DNA of 64,000 bases from the NCBI GenBank assembly GCA_036961205.1, contig JBALVI010000004.1, positions 1-64,000 of the forward strand, read 5' to 3'. This document shows, piece after piece, positions 18,436 to 28,500 of this stretch (its first letter is position 1; each line of letters begins with the position of its first letter). This stretch comes from CALJFL01 sp036961205 (lineage in GTDB: Bacteria > Pseudomonadota > Gammaproteobacteria > Pseudomonadales > Halieaceae). Under the pieces are notes generated by a model that was not told the DNA's origin, searched no databases, and was given only the letters and a program-made list of their open reading frames with translations. A program made the translations under genes and the position numbers.

Positions 18436-18678
18436 TTATTTGCCACTGCGATGACGGTGTATCGCCGCAGATATCACCGCAACTAACTCTTGATCGGCAA
18501 GCTGCGCACGGGGTTTATTGGACGCAGCAGCGACTTCTATCTCCGCCTCGGGGAAAAAACGGGTAATGAATCGGGACATGGCCATCGTCATTATCACCAG
18601 GAGCGTCAAAAACAGAACCACAGTGCTCATACCAAACAGCATCAGCTCCAGACCCTGATCGACAATTGTTTGTTGCAT
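18436..18678 (-). CDS. oadG: Oxaloacetate decarboxylase gamma subunit
   Basis: Small subunit that anchors and assembles the alpha-beta complex. From the ATG at 18676-18678 it has 80 residues: one membrane segment (about 10-34) and a short polar tail. Zn-binding His residues near the C-terminus (IHRHRSGK) match the family. The frame is open to 18711, but the family begins close to the membrane segment. It is first in the oad operon, 40 bases before oadA. Confidence 0.88.
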   Translation of the reverse strand: MQQTIVDQGLELMLFGMSTVVLFLTLLVIMTMAMSRFITRFFPEAEIEVAAASNKPRAQLADQELVAVISAAIHRHRSGK

Positions 18679-18810
18679 TGGACGTTTGCTCCAGCTGAAT
18701 TTAGCGCGCAATCGCCAATGATAAATCAGGAAGGGGTATCTGCGCCAATCCCTGAAGACATTAGTTTGTAACTGTCAATAATAGAAGCTGCTGCATGTTT
18801 CTTCCTCACG

Positions 18811-18816
18811 TATAAT
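18811..18816 (+). promoter_or_regulatory. Consensus -10 box before dusC
   Basis: A perfect TATAAT lies 31 bases upstream of the dusC start, with no strong -35 hexamer at 16-18 bases. A small inverted repeat (atgtgt 18815-18820, acacat 18828-18833) would fall at the 5' end of the transcript. The oad operon starts divergently at 18678, so this 169-base space must serve both directions. Confidence 0.45.
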
Positions 18817-18847
18817 GTGTGCTTCGAACACATATCCGGGCACGACA

Positions 18848-19825
18848 ATGAGACTCATGCTGGCTCCTATGGAAGGAGTCATAGATCATACAATGCGCGA
18901 GCTCATCACCAGCCTCGGTGGAGTGGATCGCTGCGTCACAGAATTCGTCAGAGTCACGGAAAGACTACTGCCCCCGCGGGTATTTTATAGGCTTTGCCCC
19001 GAACTCAAAACAGGCGGAAAAACACGCTCCGGGGTACCCGTCTACGTCCAATTACTGGGCGGAAAAGCTTCTGTTCTTGCTGAAAATGCTGCACTCGCCG
19101 CGTCACTGGGGGCCCCTGGCATCGACCTCAACTTCGGCTGCCCGGCCAAAAAGGTTAACCGCTCTGATGGTGGGTCAATCATTTTGCGCTCACCGGAGCG
19201 GGTCTACGAGATCTCAGCGGCAGTGCGGCGCGCTGTTCCTGCCCATATTCCAGTGACCGTGAAGATACGGCTGGGCTATGAGGACCAATCGCAATTTCTG
19301 GACATTGTATCCGCCGTCGACACCTCAGGTGCCACCGAGTTGACCATTCACGCTCGCACCAAAAAACACGGTTATCGCCCCCCCGCCTACTGGGATCAAA
19401 TTGCGCGAGCACGAGAAGTCGTCAGTCTGCCGGTGATTGCCAATGGTGAAGTATGGAGCCCCGGGGATGCCCTGCGCTGCCTGGAAGTCACCGGTTGTGA
19501 GGATTTGATGCTCGGTCGCGGCGCCTTGTGCCGACCCGACCTACCCGGGCTAGTCCGCGCGGCTGTGGAGGGCACCAGCATAGACCCGTTACCGTGGACT
19601 GCTATCCCGCCGCTCTTGTTGCAGTATTTTGATTTGACGATAGCCCATTACGACATCCATCACGCCGGCAATCCGCTGAAGCAGTGGCTGGTCTATCTGC
19701 GCAGTTACTACCCCCAGGCGGCACCGCTGTTCGACAGTATCAAGCGCCTGCGTGACCCCCAGGCACTTTATGATCAGCTAAATCTCGAAATCAGCGCGAA
19801 TACCCGGCAATCGCAGGTAGCATGA
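18848..19825 (+). CDS. dusC: tRNA-dihydrouridine(16) synthase DusC
   Basis: FMN enzyme that reduces U16 in tRNA. From the ATG at 18848 it has 325 residues. It begins MRLMLAPMEGVIDHTMRE, the FMN-binding family start. Catalytic Cys98 is in NFGCPAKKVN, the position used in Escherichia coli DusC. The motifs CVTEFVRV, VKIRLGY and GELIHARTK-like IHART with PVIANGEVWS fit the DusC branch rather than DusA or DusB. An in-frame ATG at 18815 lies in the -10 box and is rejected. Confidence 0.92.
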   Translation: MRLMLAPMEGVIDHTMRELITSLGGVDRCVTEFVRVTERLLPPRVFYRLCPELKTGGKTRSGVPVYVQLLGGKASVLAENAALAASLGAPGIDLNFGCPAKKVNRSDGGSIILRSPERVYEISAAVRRAVPAHIPVTVKIRLGYEDQSQFLDIVSAVDTSGATELTIHARTKKHGYRPPAYWDQIARAREVVSLPVIANGEVWSPGDALRCLEVTGCEDLMLGRGALCRPDLPGLVRAAVEGTSIDPLPWTAIPPLLLQYFDLTIAHYDIHHAGNPLKQWLVYLRSYYPQAAPLFDSIKRLRDPQALYDQLNLEISANTRQSQVA

Positions 19826-19956
19826 CTGATCTAGCGCTCAAACTTCGCATTTTCACAATTAACAAGGAGGTATTGCACAGTTCATTCGTTTAACCAATGT
19901 GATCCTATACTGTCCACAAACAATCAATAACTAATCAGTACAAGGCGACCCCCTCC

Positions 19957-21510
19957 ATGACCACCGCTACTGCTATCCATGACCCCGCGACAGACACCGG
20001 GTTTTTCGGCCATCCAAAGGGCCTGTTTGTCTGCTTTGCGACCGAGTTGTGGGAACGGTTCTCCTTCTATGGCATGAAGTACCTGCTATTACTTTATTTG
20101 ACCAAGTACCACCTTTTTTCGGACGCCAACGGTCTAGAAGTTCTGGGTAGCTATGCCGCTTTGGTCTACGCGATGCCTGTAATAGGTGGACTGCTGGCAG
20201 ATCGTTACCTTGGTATGCGTAAAGCGGTAGTCTTTGGAGCCCTGTTGCTGGTTCTGGGGCACCTGGGCATGGCCGTTGAAGGTGAGCAAGCTCGATCTAT
20301 AAATGGCGAAGTGGTGCGTGATGAGGGCGCGCTGCAGGTATTTTATTTTTCGCTGGCACTGATTGTAATCGGCGTCGGCTTCCTGAAACCGAACATTTCC
20401 ACCATCGTCGGCCAACTCTACGCCGAGAATGACCCCCGCAGAGACGCCGGCTTTACTATCTTCTACATGGGCATCAATCTCGGGGCATTCTCTGCAGCGT
20501 TATTGTGTGGCTATCTCGGCGAAACTTTCGGCTGGGCCTATGGTTTTGGGGCTGCCGGTGTCGGCATGCTGGTGGGTTTGGTGACATTCCTGGGTGGCCA
20601 AAAACATCTTCACGGTCACGCCGAACCGAAAAACCCGGCGATCCTTAAGGAACGCTCCGCTCTAGGCCTGAACAAAGAATTTACGATCTATGCCTGCGCT
20701 CTTCTCGGGGTAGTAGTGGCATGGCAAATGCTGCAGTTCCATGGCGCCGTGGGTTTGTTGCTGAACGTTATGTCGGTGGTAGTATTAATCGGGCTGGGCT
20801 GGTTCCTCACCGTAAGATGTAACCCGATTGAACGCAGCCGTATGCTGGTGCTTATCATTCTGACCATGTCAACCGTAGTATTTTGGGCCTTGTTCGAACA
20901 AAGTGCAGCATCCATGACTCTCTATGCAGACCGTGTAATGGATCGCCATTTGCTTGGTGTTGAATTCAGCGCGGCGCAGTTTGGCTCGCTCAATGCGTTT
21001 TTTATCTTCTTATGCGCACCACTATTTGCATGGCTTTGGACCTTCCTTGGCAAGCGCGGAATAGAGCCCAACACGCCTGTAAAGTTCGCATTGGGCATTG
21101 CACAGGCAGGTCTTGGGTTTGGCGCGCTCGTCATCGGCGCGTCAAGGCCAGATCAAGCAGGCCTGGTCTCAGGCTACTGGATGGTGCTTGCCTACCTACT
21201 ACACACTACTGGGGAATTATGTTTGTCGCCCGTTGGCTTATCTGCAGTAACCAAGCTGGCGGTTCCCAGTATCGTCGGGGTTATGATGGGGGCGTGGTTT
21301 CTGGCGACCGCCTACTCAGAGTTTGTCGCCGTCCAACTGTCAAAACTAGCCGCAGTGACAACAGTCGATGGTACGGTCGCCGACGTCAGCGTTGCCTTGG
21401 CCAGTTACACTGATCTCTTCACACGCCTTCTGTGGGTAGGCTTAGGAGCAGCCGCGGCGCTACTGATCGTCTCTCCTTTACTGAAAAGAATGATGCACGG
21501 AGTGAAATAA
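19957..21510 (+). CDS. POT-family proton-coupled peptide transporter
   Basis: Inner-membrane importer of di- and tripeptides driven by protons (PTR2/DtpA family). 517 residues and about 14 membrane segments. The proton-coupling ExxER-type motif appears as TELWERFSFYGMK (about 27-39). The family signature FYFSLALIVIGVGFLKPNISTIVGQLY is followed by the second PTR2 signature FTIFYMGINLGAFSAALLCGYLGE. The next gene is an aminopeptidase, so imported or periplasmic peptides may be one food chain. The substrate is inferred from family. Confidence 0.92.
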   Translation: MTTATAIHDPATDTGFFGHPKGLFVCFATELWERFSFYGMKYLLLLYLTKYHLFSDANGLEVLGSYAALVYAMPVIGGLLADRYLGMRKAVVFGALLLVLGHLGMAVEGEQARSINGEVVRDEGALQVFYFSLALIVIGVGFLKPNISTIVGQLYAENDPRRDAGFTIFYMGINLGAFSAALLCGYLGETFGWAYGFGAAGVGMLVGLVTFLGGQKHLHGHAEPKNPAILKERSALGLNKEFTIYACALLGVVVAWQMLQFHGAVGLLLNVMSVVVLIGLGWFLTVRCNPIERSRMLVLIILTMSTVVFWALFEQSAASMTLYADRVMDRHLLGVEFSAAQFGSLNAFFIFLCAPLFAWLWTFLGKRGIEPNTPVKFALGIAQAGLGFGALVIGASRPDQAGLVSGYWMVLAYLLHTTGELCLSPVGLSAVTKLAVPSIVGVMMGAWFLATAYSEFVAVQLSKLAAVTTVDGTVADVSVALASYTDLFTRLLWVGLGAAAALLIVSPLLKRMMHGVK

Positions 21511-21530
21511 CCACACTCCAACGCAGAGTT

Positions 21531-21544
21531 TTTATCCGGATAAA
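21531..21544. promoter_or_regulatory. Perfect 14-bp palindrome upstream of aminopeptidase
   Basis: TTTATCCGGATAAA reads the same on both strands and lies between the transporter stop and the aminopeptidase start, 17 bases before the ATG at 21562. It could be a repressor site or simply chance. No factor is recognised. Confidence 0.35.
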
Positions 21545-21561
21545 TCAACATGGAGTCCTCA

Positions 21562-24279
21562 ATGAAAATTTGGACGTTGTCAGCAATTTCCGCTCTGGCG
21601 TTACTTCTCGGCCTGACTCTCTCCGGCTGTGATTCTGATCAGTCGTCAGATGCCAGCGCTGCGGCAGCCATTGTGATAGCTGCAGAAACTCCCCCCGAGG
21701 CCAGACTCCCGGAAGGGGTCGCCCCAGAGCACTACCGCCTGCATTTAACGATAGATCCAAGGCAAGACCGATTTTCCGGTAGCGCGGAGATAGCCATCAG
21801 TTTATCTGAGCAGACCTCACTGATCTGGTTGCACGGTAAGTCACTGGCAGTCAGTTCAGCCCAGGCGATCGCGCCCGATGGCACGATCACCGCGCTGAGG
21901 TGGCAACAACACACGGACTTTGGAGTTGCCAGCCTACAAGCTGACGCACCATTACCAGCCGGAAAATTGACGCTAAAAATTGAATACGACGCTCCCTTCG
22001 ATACCAGCCTGGACGGCCTGTACAAAGTCGTGGAGGCGGAAAATTCTTATGCATTTACGCAGTTTGAAGCAACAGCTGCTCGACTGGCGTTCCCCTCTTT
22101 CGACGAGCCGGCGTTCAAGGTTACTTTCGACATTAGCATGACTGTGCCAGAACAATTTACCGGCATCACCAACACCCCCGAGATCGCGCAAACCAAAGAC
22201 GGCAACGGCAACAAGACATTGGCCTTTGCCACCAGTAAACCCCTGCCCACCTACCTGATAGCCTTTGCGGTCGGGTCTTTTGATGTGGTCGAATGGGATG
22301 CGATTCCAGCAAGCGCACATCGGCAAGCGCCTATTCCCCTGCGTGGCATCACCATTGCGGGCAAGGGCGATCAAATTCACTACGCTCTGGAGAATACCGA
22401 GGCCATCGTCCTGGACATGGAGGATTACTTCGACACCGCCTATCCCTACGCCAAACTCGATATTATTGCGGTTCCGGATTTCCGCTCCGGGGCCATGGAA
22501 AATGCCGGCGCCATCACCTACCGAGAGCAACTGCTGTTACTCGACGAAGACAGCTCAGTGCGTCAAAAGCGCGGCTTTTTGAGTACCCATACACACGAAC
22601 TGGCGCACCAGTGGTTTGGCAATCTGGTGACACCGGTGTGGTGGGACGATATCTGGCTGAATGAATCCTTCGCTACCTGGAACTCATCAGCGATCCTCGA
22701 CCGACTCTATCCCGAGGAAAACTACCGAGAAGCCCGCATCAGTTCCTCCCATCGGGTAATGCGAAGTGACAGTCTTGCCAGCGCCAGGCAGATCCGCGAA
22801 CCCATTACCCGCCACGCGGATATCGGCTCCGCTTTCAACGGCATCACCTATCAGAAGGGAGGTGGTGTACTTACTATGTTCGAAGCATTTCTTGGCAGGG
22901 ATAACTTCCGCGACGGCATTCGCGCCTACATGAAGAAATACGCCTTCGGCAATACCACCGCAGAAGATTTCATCGGCGCCATCGCAGACGCCAACCCACA
23001 AGTGGACGGCCAGGATTTACGCGACGCGTTCAACAGCTTTATCGAACAGGCCGGCATGCCCACACTTAGTCTGACTCAGGTTTGCGACGATAACGGCGCG
23101 CGCCTGGAGGTGAGCCAAAAGCGTTATTTGCCGACTGGCTCCACCGGCAGTAGCGATCAAACCTGGTTGGTGCCCGCCTGTGTCAACCTGTGGCAGGACG
23201 AACAACAGCAGTCGCAGTGCTTTCTACTAAAAAGCCAGCAAGAAACTATTGATCTCAACACCGAAAATTGCCCTCAGGCGGTAATGCCCAATACCGGCGG
23301 GTCCAGCTATTATCGCTGGTCGATGAAACCCGAACAGTGGCAAGCCCTGTTGCAGCGGTTTGACAGCCTGAGTTCCGGCGAGCAAATATCAGTCGCCAGT
23401 AGCCTGAGCGCAGCGCTCAACGATGGCAGCCTGCCACTGACCGATTACCTGGCGGGGGTAAGCACTCTGGCTACGGCAGAGTCCTATCGTGTCGCCATGG
23501 CACCCCGGGGGGATCTGCGCAAGGTCTATGAGTTTGTTCTCTCCGCGGATGAAAAAATTCGCCTGGAACAACAGTTGAAGACCTGGTATCAGCCTAGGCT
23601 GGACGACTTTGAAGGCAAAGATGACCTTACCCCGGACCAGCAGGAATTTCACAGCCAATTGTTATCAACTCTGGCACTGGATGCGAAAGACCCCGCGCTA
23701 CGCGCTCGCCTGACCGAGCAGGCCGTCACTTTTACTGGCTTCGGTGGAGACCAACAGTTACGACCTGAAGCGATTGACCCCAACATCAGGTTGCTTGCGC
23801 TATTGGTAGCGGTTGAAGAAAAGGGAGCTGAATTTGCTGAATTACTGTGGCAGCAGTTCCTGTCCGCAGAAGATGCACTGTTACGAGACCATTTATTGCG
23901 TGGCATGGCCTCTAGTAGCGACCCCAAGGTCGCAGCACTGTCGCGCGAGCGAATTTTGTCCTCGTCAATACGAGATAATGAGATCTTCAATATCCTGTGG
24001 TATCAGATGCGCAATGCAGAAAACCGACAGTCAATGTGGGAATGGACAATGACAAACCTCGATGCCGTGCTGGCGCGAATACCCAGCCAGAATCGCGGTG
24101 GCCTAACCCGTGTATTTAGTCGCTTTTGCGATGCGGCATCCGCCGATGCTCTGGAAGCCAGCTTTGCACCTATTATCGACAGTCTTGAGTCCGGGCCACG
24201 TCACCTGGCCAACACGGTTGAAGCGGTTAGACTATGTGCGGCTTTTGTTGCATCGCAACAAGCCAACAACGGAGAGTAA
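21562..24279 (+). CDS. M1-family zinc aminopeptidase lipoprotein
   Basis: Cleaves N-terminal residues from peptides; probably anchored in the envelope facing the periplasm. From the ATG at 21562 (GGAG 5-8 bases upstream) it has 905 residues. Lipobox TLSG-C gives Cys23. The substrate-binding GAMEN is near residue 310, and the zinc site HELAH with its second Glu in WLNESFATW is near 345-367. The ERAP1-like C-terminal half follows. PepN of Escherichia coli is a cytoplasmic relative without a signal. The lipoprotein form beside a peptide transporter suggests scavenging of peptides. Confidence 0.93.
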   Translation: MKIWTLSAISALALLLGLTLSGCDSDQSSDASAAAAIVIAAETPPEARLPEGVAPEHYRLHLTIDPRQDRFSGSAEIAISLSEQTSLIWLHGKSLAVSSAQAIAPDGTITALRWQQHTDFGVASLQADAPLPAGKLTLKIEYDAPFDTSLDGLYKVVEAENSYAFTQFEATAARLAFPSFDEPAFKVTFDISMTVPEQFTGITNTPEIAQTKDGNGNKTLAFATSKPLPTYLIAFAVGSFDVVEWDAIPASAHRQAPIPLRGITIAGKGDQIHYALENTEAIVLDMEDYFDTAYPYAKLDIIAVPDFRSGAMENAGAITYREQLLLLDEDSSVRQKRGFLSTHTHELAHQWFGNLVTPVWWDDIWLNESFATWNSSAILDRLYPEENYREARISSSHRVMRSDSLASARQIREPITRHADIGSAFNGITYQKGGGVLTMFEAFLGRDNFRDGIRAYMKKYAFGNTTAEDFIGAIADANPQVDGQDLRDAFNSFIEQAGMPTLSLTQVCDDNGARLEVSQKRYLPTGSTGSSDQTWLVPACVNLWQDEQQQSQCFLLKSQQETIDLNTENCPQAVMPNTGGSSYYRWSMKPEQWQALLQRFDSLSSGEQISVASSLSAALNDGSLPLTDYLAGVSTLATAESYRVAMAPRGDLRKVYEFVLSADEKIRLEQQLKTWYQPRLDDFEGKDDLTPDQQEFHSQLLSTLALDAKDPALRARLTEQAVTFTGFGGDQQLRPEAIDPNIRLLALLVAVEEKGAEFAELLWQQFLSAEDALLRDHLLRGMASSSDPKVAALSRERILSSSIRDNEIFNILWYQMRNAENRQSMWEWTMTNLDAVLARIPSQNRGGLTRVFSRFCDAASADALEASFAPIIDSLESGPRHLANTVEAVRLCAAFVASQQANNGE

Positions 24280-24283
24280 AACG

Positions 24284-25510
24284 ATGAGTAAAGATTTCGA
24301 CGTTATTGTATGGGGAGCTACCGGCTTTACTGGCAAATTAGTCGTAGAGTACCTTGCCAAAACGTATGGTGTTCGCGGTGACCTCAAGTGGGCTATTGCA
24401 GGCCGCGACCAGCGCAAACTGGAGCAGGTCCGTAAGGATTGCGTGGCGGAAAGCGAACGACAACATCTAGCGGTGTTTACCGCTGACAGCCACGACGCAC
24501 GCAGCCTAAGCGGCCTCACCAGTCGCGCCAAAGTTATTTGTACCACCGTTGGGCCCTACGCGACCCACGGCACTACGCTGGTTGAAGCCTGTGTAGCCAC
24601 TGGCACTCACTACTGTGACCTGGCAGGAGAGGTACAGTGGATGGCCCGGGTTATACCGCGCCTGCAAGCACAAGCCGAAGAGACAGGAGCGAAAATTGTA
24701 CATACCTGTGGTTTTGACTCCATCCCTTCCGATATGGGTACATGGTATGTGCAGCGAGCAATGCTGGAGCAGCACGGCGTAGCGGGCAATAAAGTGAGCG
24801 CCAGGGTAGGCAAGAGTAAAGGAGCAGCGAGCGGTGGCACCATCGCCAGCATGTTCGAGATGCTGGAAGAATCCAAGCGCGACTCGAGTGTTAAGCGTGC
24901 GCTTTCGGACCCCTACTCCCTCTATCCAGAGGGTGTAGCAAAAGGGCAGGATAAACGCGATCAGACCAGCGCCATTTACGATGACAACTTCCAGCAATGG
25001 ACCTGCCCATTCATTATGTCCGCCATCAACGCACGCGTAGTCAGGCGCAGCAATGCAATTTCGGGTTTTCCCTGGGGTGAGGACTTCCGTTACGACGAAT
25101 CCCAGTTGTGCAGCAACCGCGGCAAAGCGCTAGCAGCTACCGTGGCAATGGGTATGGGTATGGTCACCGTGGCTTTTGGGCCTGGGCGAAAGCTGGCCCA
25201 GAGATTACTGCCGGCTCCGGGAGAAGGTCCAAACCGAGCTGCCAGGGAAGCCGGATTTTATGAACTCTTTTTCCACGCCAGCCACCCCGAAGACAGCAGC
25301 AAAGACCTGCGAGCCAAAGTAACCGGAGACATGGACCCGGGTTATGGCTCCACATCCAAGATGCTTGCCGAGTCAGCTATATGCCTGGCTATGGACGACC
25401 TTGATACAGGTGGCGGATTTTGGACACCCAGTACAGCGCTTGGGGAATCACTATTGGACAGGTTGACCGGAAAAGCCGGACTTACCTTCGAGTTAATCCC
25501 AATCACGTGA
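24284..25510 (+). CDS. Saccharopine dehydrogenase-like NAD(P)-binding protein
   Basis: 408 residues; starts at an ATG 4 bases after the aminopeptidase stop, with ggagag just upstream. The N-terminus is a Rossmann fold, VIVWGATGFTGKLVVEYLA, and THYCDLAGEVQW and HTCGFDSIPSDMG are hallmarks of the saccharopine reductase-like/trans-acting enoyl reductase group. True lysine-pathway saccharopine dehydrogenases are organised differently. The substrate is unknown; in other bacteria relatives act on lipid or polyketide intermediates. It is probably co-transcribed with the aminopeptidase, though no functional link is obvious. Confidence 0.82.
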   Translation: MSKDFDVIVWGATGFTGKLVVEYLAKTYGVRGDLKWAIAGRDQRKLEQVRKDCVAESERQHLAVFTADSHDARSLSGLTSRAKVICTTVGPYATHGTTLVEACVATGTHYCDLAGEVQWMARVIPRLQAQAEETGAKIVHTCGFDSIPSDMGTWYVQRAMLEQHGVAGNKVSARVGKSKGAASGGTIASMFEMLEESKRDSSVKRALSDPYSLYPEGVAKGQDKRDQTSAIYDDNFQQWTCPFIMSAINARVVRRSNAISGFPWGEDFRYDESQLCSNRGKALAATVAMGMGMVTVAFGPGRKLAQRLLPAPGEGPNRAAREAGFYELFFHASHPEDSSKDLRAKVTGDMDPGYGSTSKMLAESAICLAMDDLDTGGGFWTPSTALGESLLDRLTGKAGLTFELIPIT

Positions 25511-25595
25511 ATTATCCCTCGCTTGCTTCTGGTAAAGCGTGGCGAAAAACCGTACATTTTGGGTAAATAAGAAATGTGGGGGGCAATAACGCGAG

Positions 25596-28500
25596 GTGAG
25601 TAAATTTAACCTCTCGTTCAGGGGCGAGATTCTGCCTGGCTACAAGCCGGAGCAGGTCAAGTCCCGTTTCGCCAAGCTATTTGCAATAGATGACCCGCAA
25701 CGGGTCGAAATGTTCTTTAGCGGCAACCCCGTCAACTTGCGCCGCAATCTTGACCGCAAAGAAGCGGCTGACCTATTTCGAAAACTACATGATATAGGTC
25801 TGTCCTCGGAGTTGGTGAAAGTAGACGAGGATGGCACCGCTGCGGCTGCCGTTGAACATCCTGCCACCGAAGCAGAAGCTGCAACAGAAACACCCTCCAA
25901 GACAACTCCACGAGGAATGGATCACAATATATTGCAGCGGGCAGCAGGTCGCGTCGATCAGAGCTGGGCCGTGTCCTCTCGCAAACCCATGCCGGCGAAC
26001 AAGTCCAGGGAGGGAGTTAAAACCGAGCAGATAGCGAGCCGTTCGGTAGCGGATACGAACTCGGAGCTCAGGGCCAGGGAAGAGGCGGCAGCCGCCGAAC
26101 AAACACGCATTGCCGAACAGGAAGCGACCCGCAGAAAAGCCGGGGCCGAGGCTGCCAAAGCGGCTGCCGCCGAACAAGCACGTATTGCTGAACAGGAAAC
26201 GGCCCGCAAAAAAGCCGAAGGCGAGTTAGCTAAAGCGGCTGCCGCCGAACAAGCACGTATCGCTGAACAGGAAGCGGCACGCAGAAAAGCCGTCGCCCAG
26301 GCCACTATAGCGGCTGCCGAACAAAAGCGTATCGCTGAACAGGAAGCTGCGCGCAAAAGAGCCGAGGCTGATGCCGCCAAAGCCGCTGCCGCCGAACAAG
26401 CACGTATCGCTGAACAGGACGCTGCGCGTAAAAGAGCCGAGGCTGATGCTGCCAAAGTCGCTGCCGCCGAACAAGCACGTATCGCTGAACAGGAAGCGAT
26501 CCGGAGAAAAGCCGAGGCTGAAGCTGCCAAAGCCGCTGCCGCCAAACAAGCACGTATCGCTGAACAGGAAGCGGCCCGCAGAAAAGCCGAGGCTGAAGCC
26601 GCTCAAGTTGTTGCTGCCGAAGAGCAGCGCATCGCCGAACAAGACGCCGCTCGCAGGAAAGCCGAAGCAGCGCAAGCTATCGTCGTCGAAGAACAACGCA
26701 TCGCAGACCAGGACGCCGCTCTCAGGAAAGCCAAGGCCGAGGCTGCTATAGCGGCTGCCGAACAAGCACGTATCGCTGAGCAGCTAGCTGCCCGAAAGCA
26801 AGCCGAGGCGCAGGCTGCCGAAGCGACTGCCGCCGAAGCGAGACGTATCGCCAAGGAAGATGCTGCACGGAAAAAAGCCGAGGCTGATGCCGCTAAAGCG
26901 GCCGCCGCCCAGGCGAAACGTATCGCCAAGGAAGACGCCGCACGGAAAAAAGCCGAGGCTGATGCCGCTAAAGCGGTGGCGGCAGAAGCCAGGCGTGTCG
27001 CCAGAGAAGAAGTCGCGCGTAGTAAAGCGCAAGCCAAAGAACTCGCTGCGGAAGCCAAGCGCATCGCCAAGGACGAAGCCGCTCGAAAGAAAACTGAAGA
27101 AAACGCGCTACGTAAGGCAGCGGCAGAAGCCAAGCGCAGCGCCCTGGAGGAAGCCGCTGGCAAAAAAGCCGAAGAAGACGCAATACGTCGGGCAGCGACA
27201 GAAACTGCGCGTATCCTCGAGAAGGAAGCCGCTCAAAAACGGGATGAGGAAGAAGTCGCCAAGCTGGCGGTAGTCGAGGCCAAGCGTCTCGCCGCTGAAC
27301 AAGCCGAGCGTGAAACGGCCAAAGTAATACGTCAGGCAGAGCAAGAAGAGGCAATAAAAAAGGCGGACTCGGCGAAGCAGACGGCTATGAACGAGGCCGC
27401 ACGGCGCCTAGCTGCCGCGGAAGAGGGCGAGCGCCTAGCGCTGGCGGAGGAAGCCAAGTATCTGGCTGCCGCGGAGGCGGCGCGAACCAGAGCCAGGGCC
27501 GAACACCTCAAAGCCGAGGCGGCTGCACGAATGGCGGCCCAGGAACAATCCGGGACTACTGACCTATTCGAGGACCCAACACCCCCGGTCGCCGAGAGCA
27601 CACCTCCCATCGAGGCCAGGGCCAAGAGCGTCGCGCCACCCAAGGCGCTACCCAAGCGTCTGCGCACACGTATTGAGGTGCCAACACGCGTTAAAATTGA
27701 CAGCAGCGCGGGTCCCGGTGACCCGGGCATTAAAGCGCGCCGCCCTTCCCAACCCGGCGCCCCAAATCTGTTTAGCATACTCCCCTTCAGAAACAGTACT
27801 GCCGTACGAGAACGTGCGCAGCGGTCACAGACCTGCTATATAGGTGGCCTGGCCGCTTCTTTACTGGCTGTGATTGCCCTGATAGCGCTAAGCCTTCGCT
27901 TCGCAGCCGCGCCCACGCCAATTTTACTGGCCGGACCTGACAGCATCGTTGCCAGCCCCGCAGGACAATTGCTACTACTGGTTAATGATCACGCTCTTAG
28001 CCACGATCGTTCTGGTGTTGTGGTGGAGGAAATCATCCTACCCGCGGTACCTGATAGCAGCGCTCGCCAGCCCCTACAGTTTATTAGCGAAGAGCAATAC
28101 ATGCTGGCAGCAGAGCTAACTGATCTGGAGAGCGAAGGCACAGCCTCCCAGCTGCTGCGCTGTGACATGCCAGAGAACTCCTGTGCGCCGTTATTAACTG
28201 ACAACCCCAATGAGGCTGTGGCTGGAGTAATAGCGCATACGCTAGACGGCGCGCTGTATATTGCCAATCACAGAGATGACTTACTGCGTAAATACAGCGC
28301 CGAGGGCAAACTGCTTGCCGAAGTCAGCGCCGCAATCCCGGTTGTAGCTACATTGCGTCTCGAAGATGGCTTGATCTACATGAATAGTAGCCAGGGACCC
28401 GCCATCAGCGTCTTTCGCCCCGACAGTACCAACTTCGGCACTCAATTGGACGAAATCCTGTTACTGACTCCCGTTGCGGAGGCCGCTAAATTTTCCAAAG

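Noticed and set aside
19864..19871. Perfect ribosome binding site (aaggaggt)
   Set aside because: No start codon and usable reading frame follows at a proper distance; the nearest gene start is 86 bases away.
26095..27545. CRISPR-like or satellite array in the 75-bp repeats
   Set aside because: The repeats lie in frame inside one long protein and encode a 25-residue coiled-coil unit, without spacers. Open frames on other strands and frames here are shadows of the repeat.
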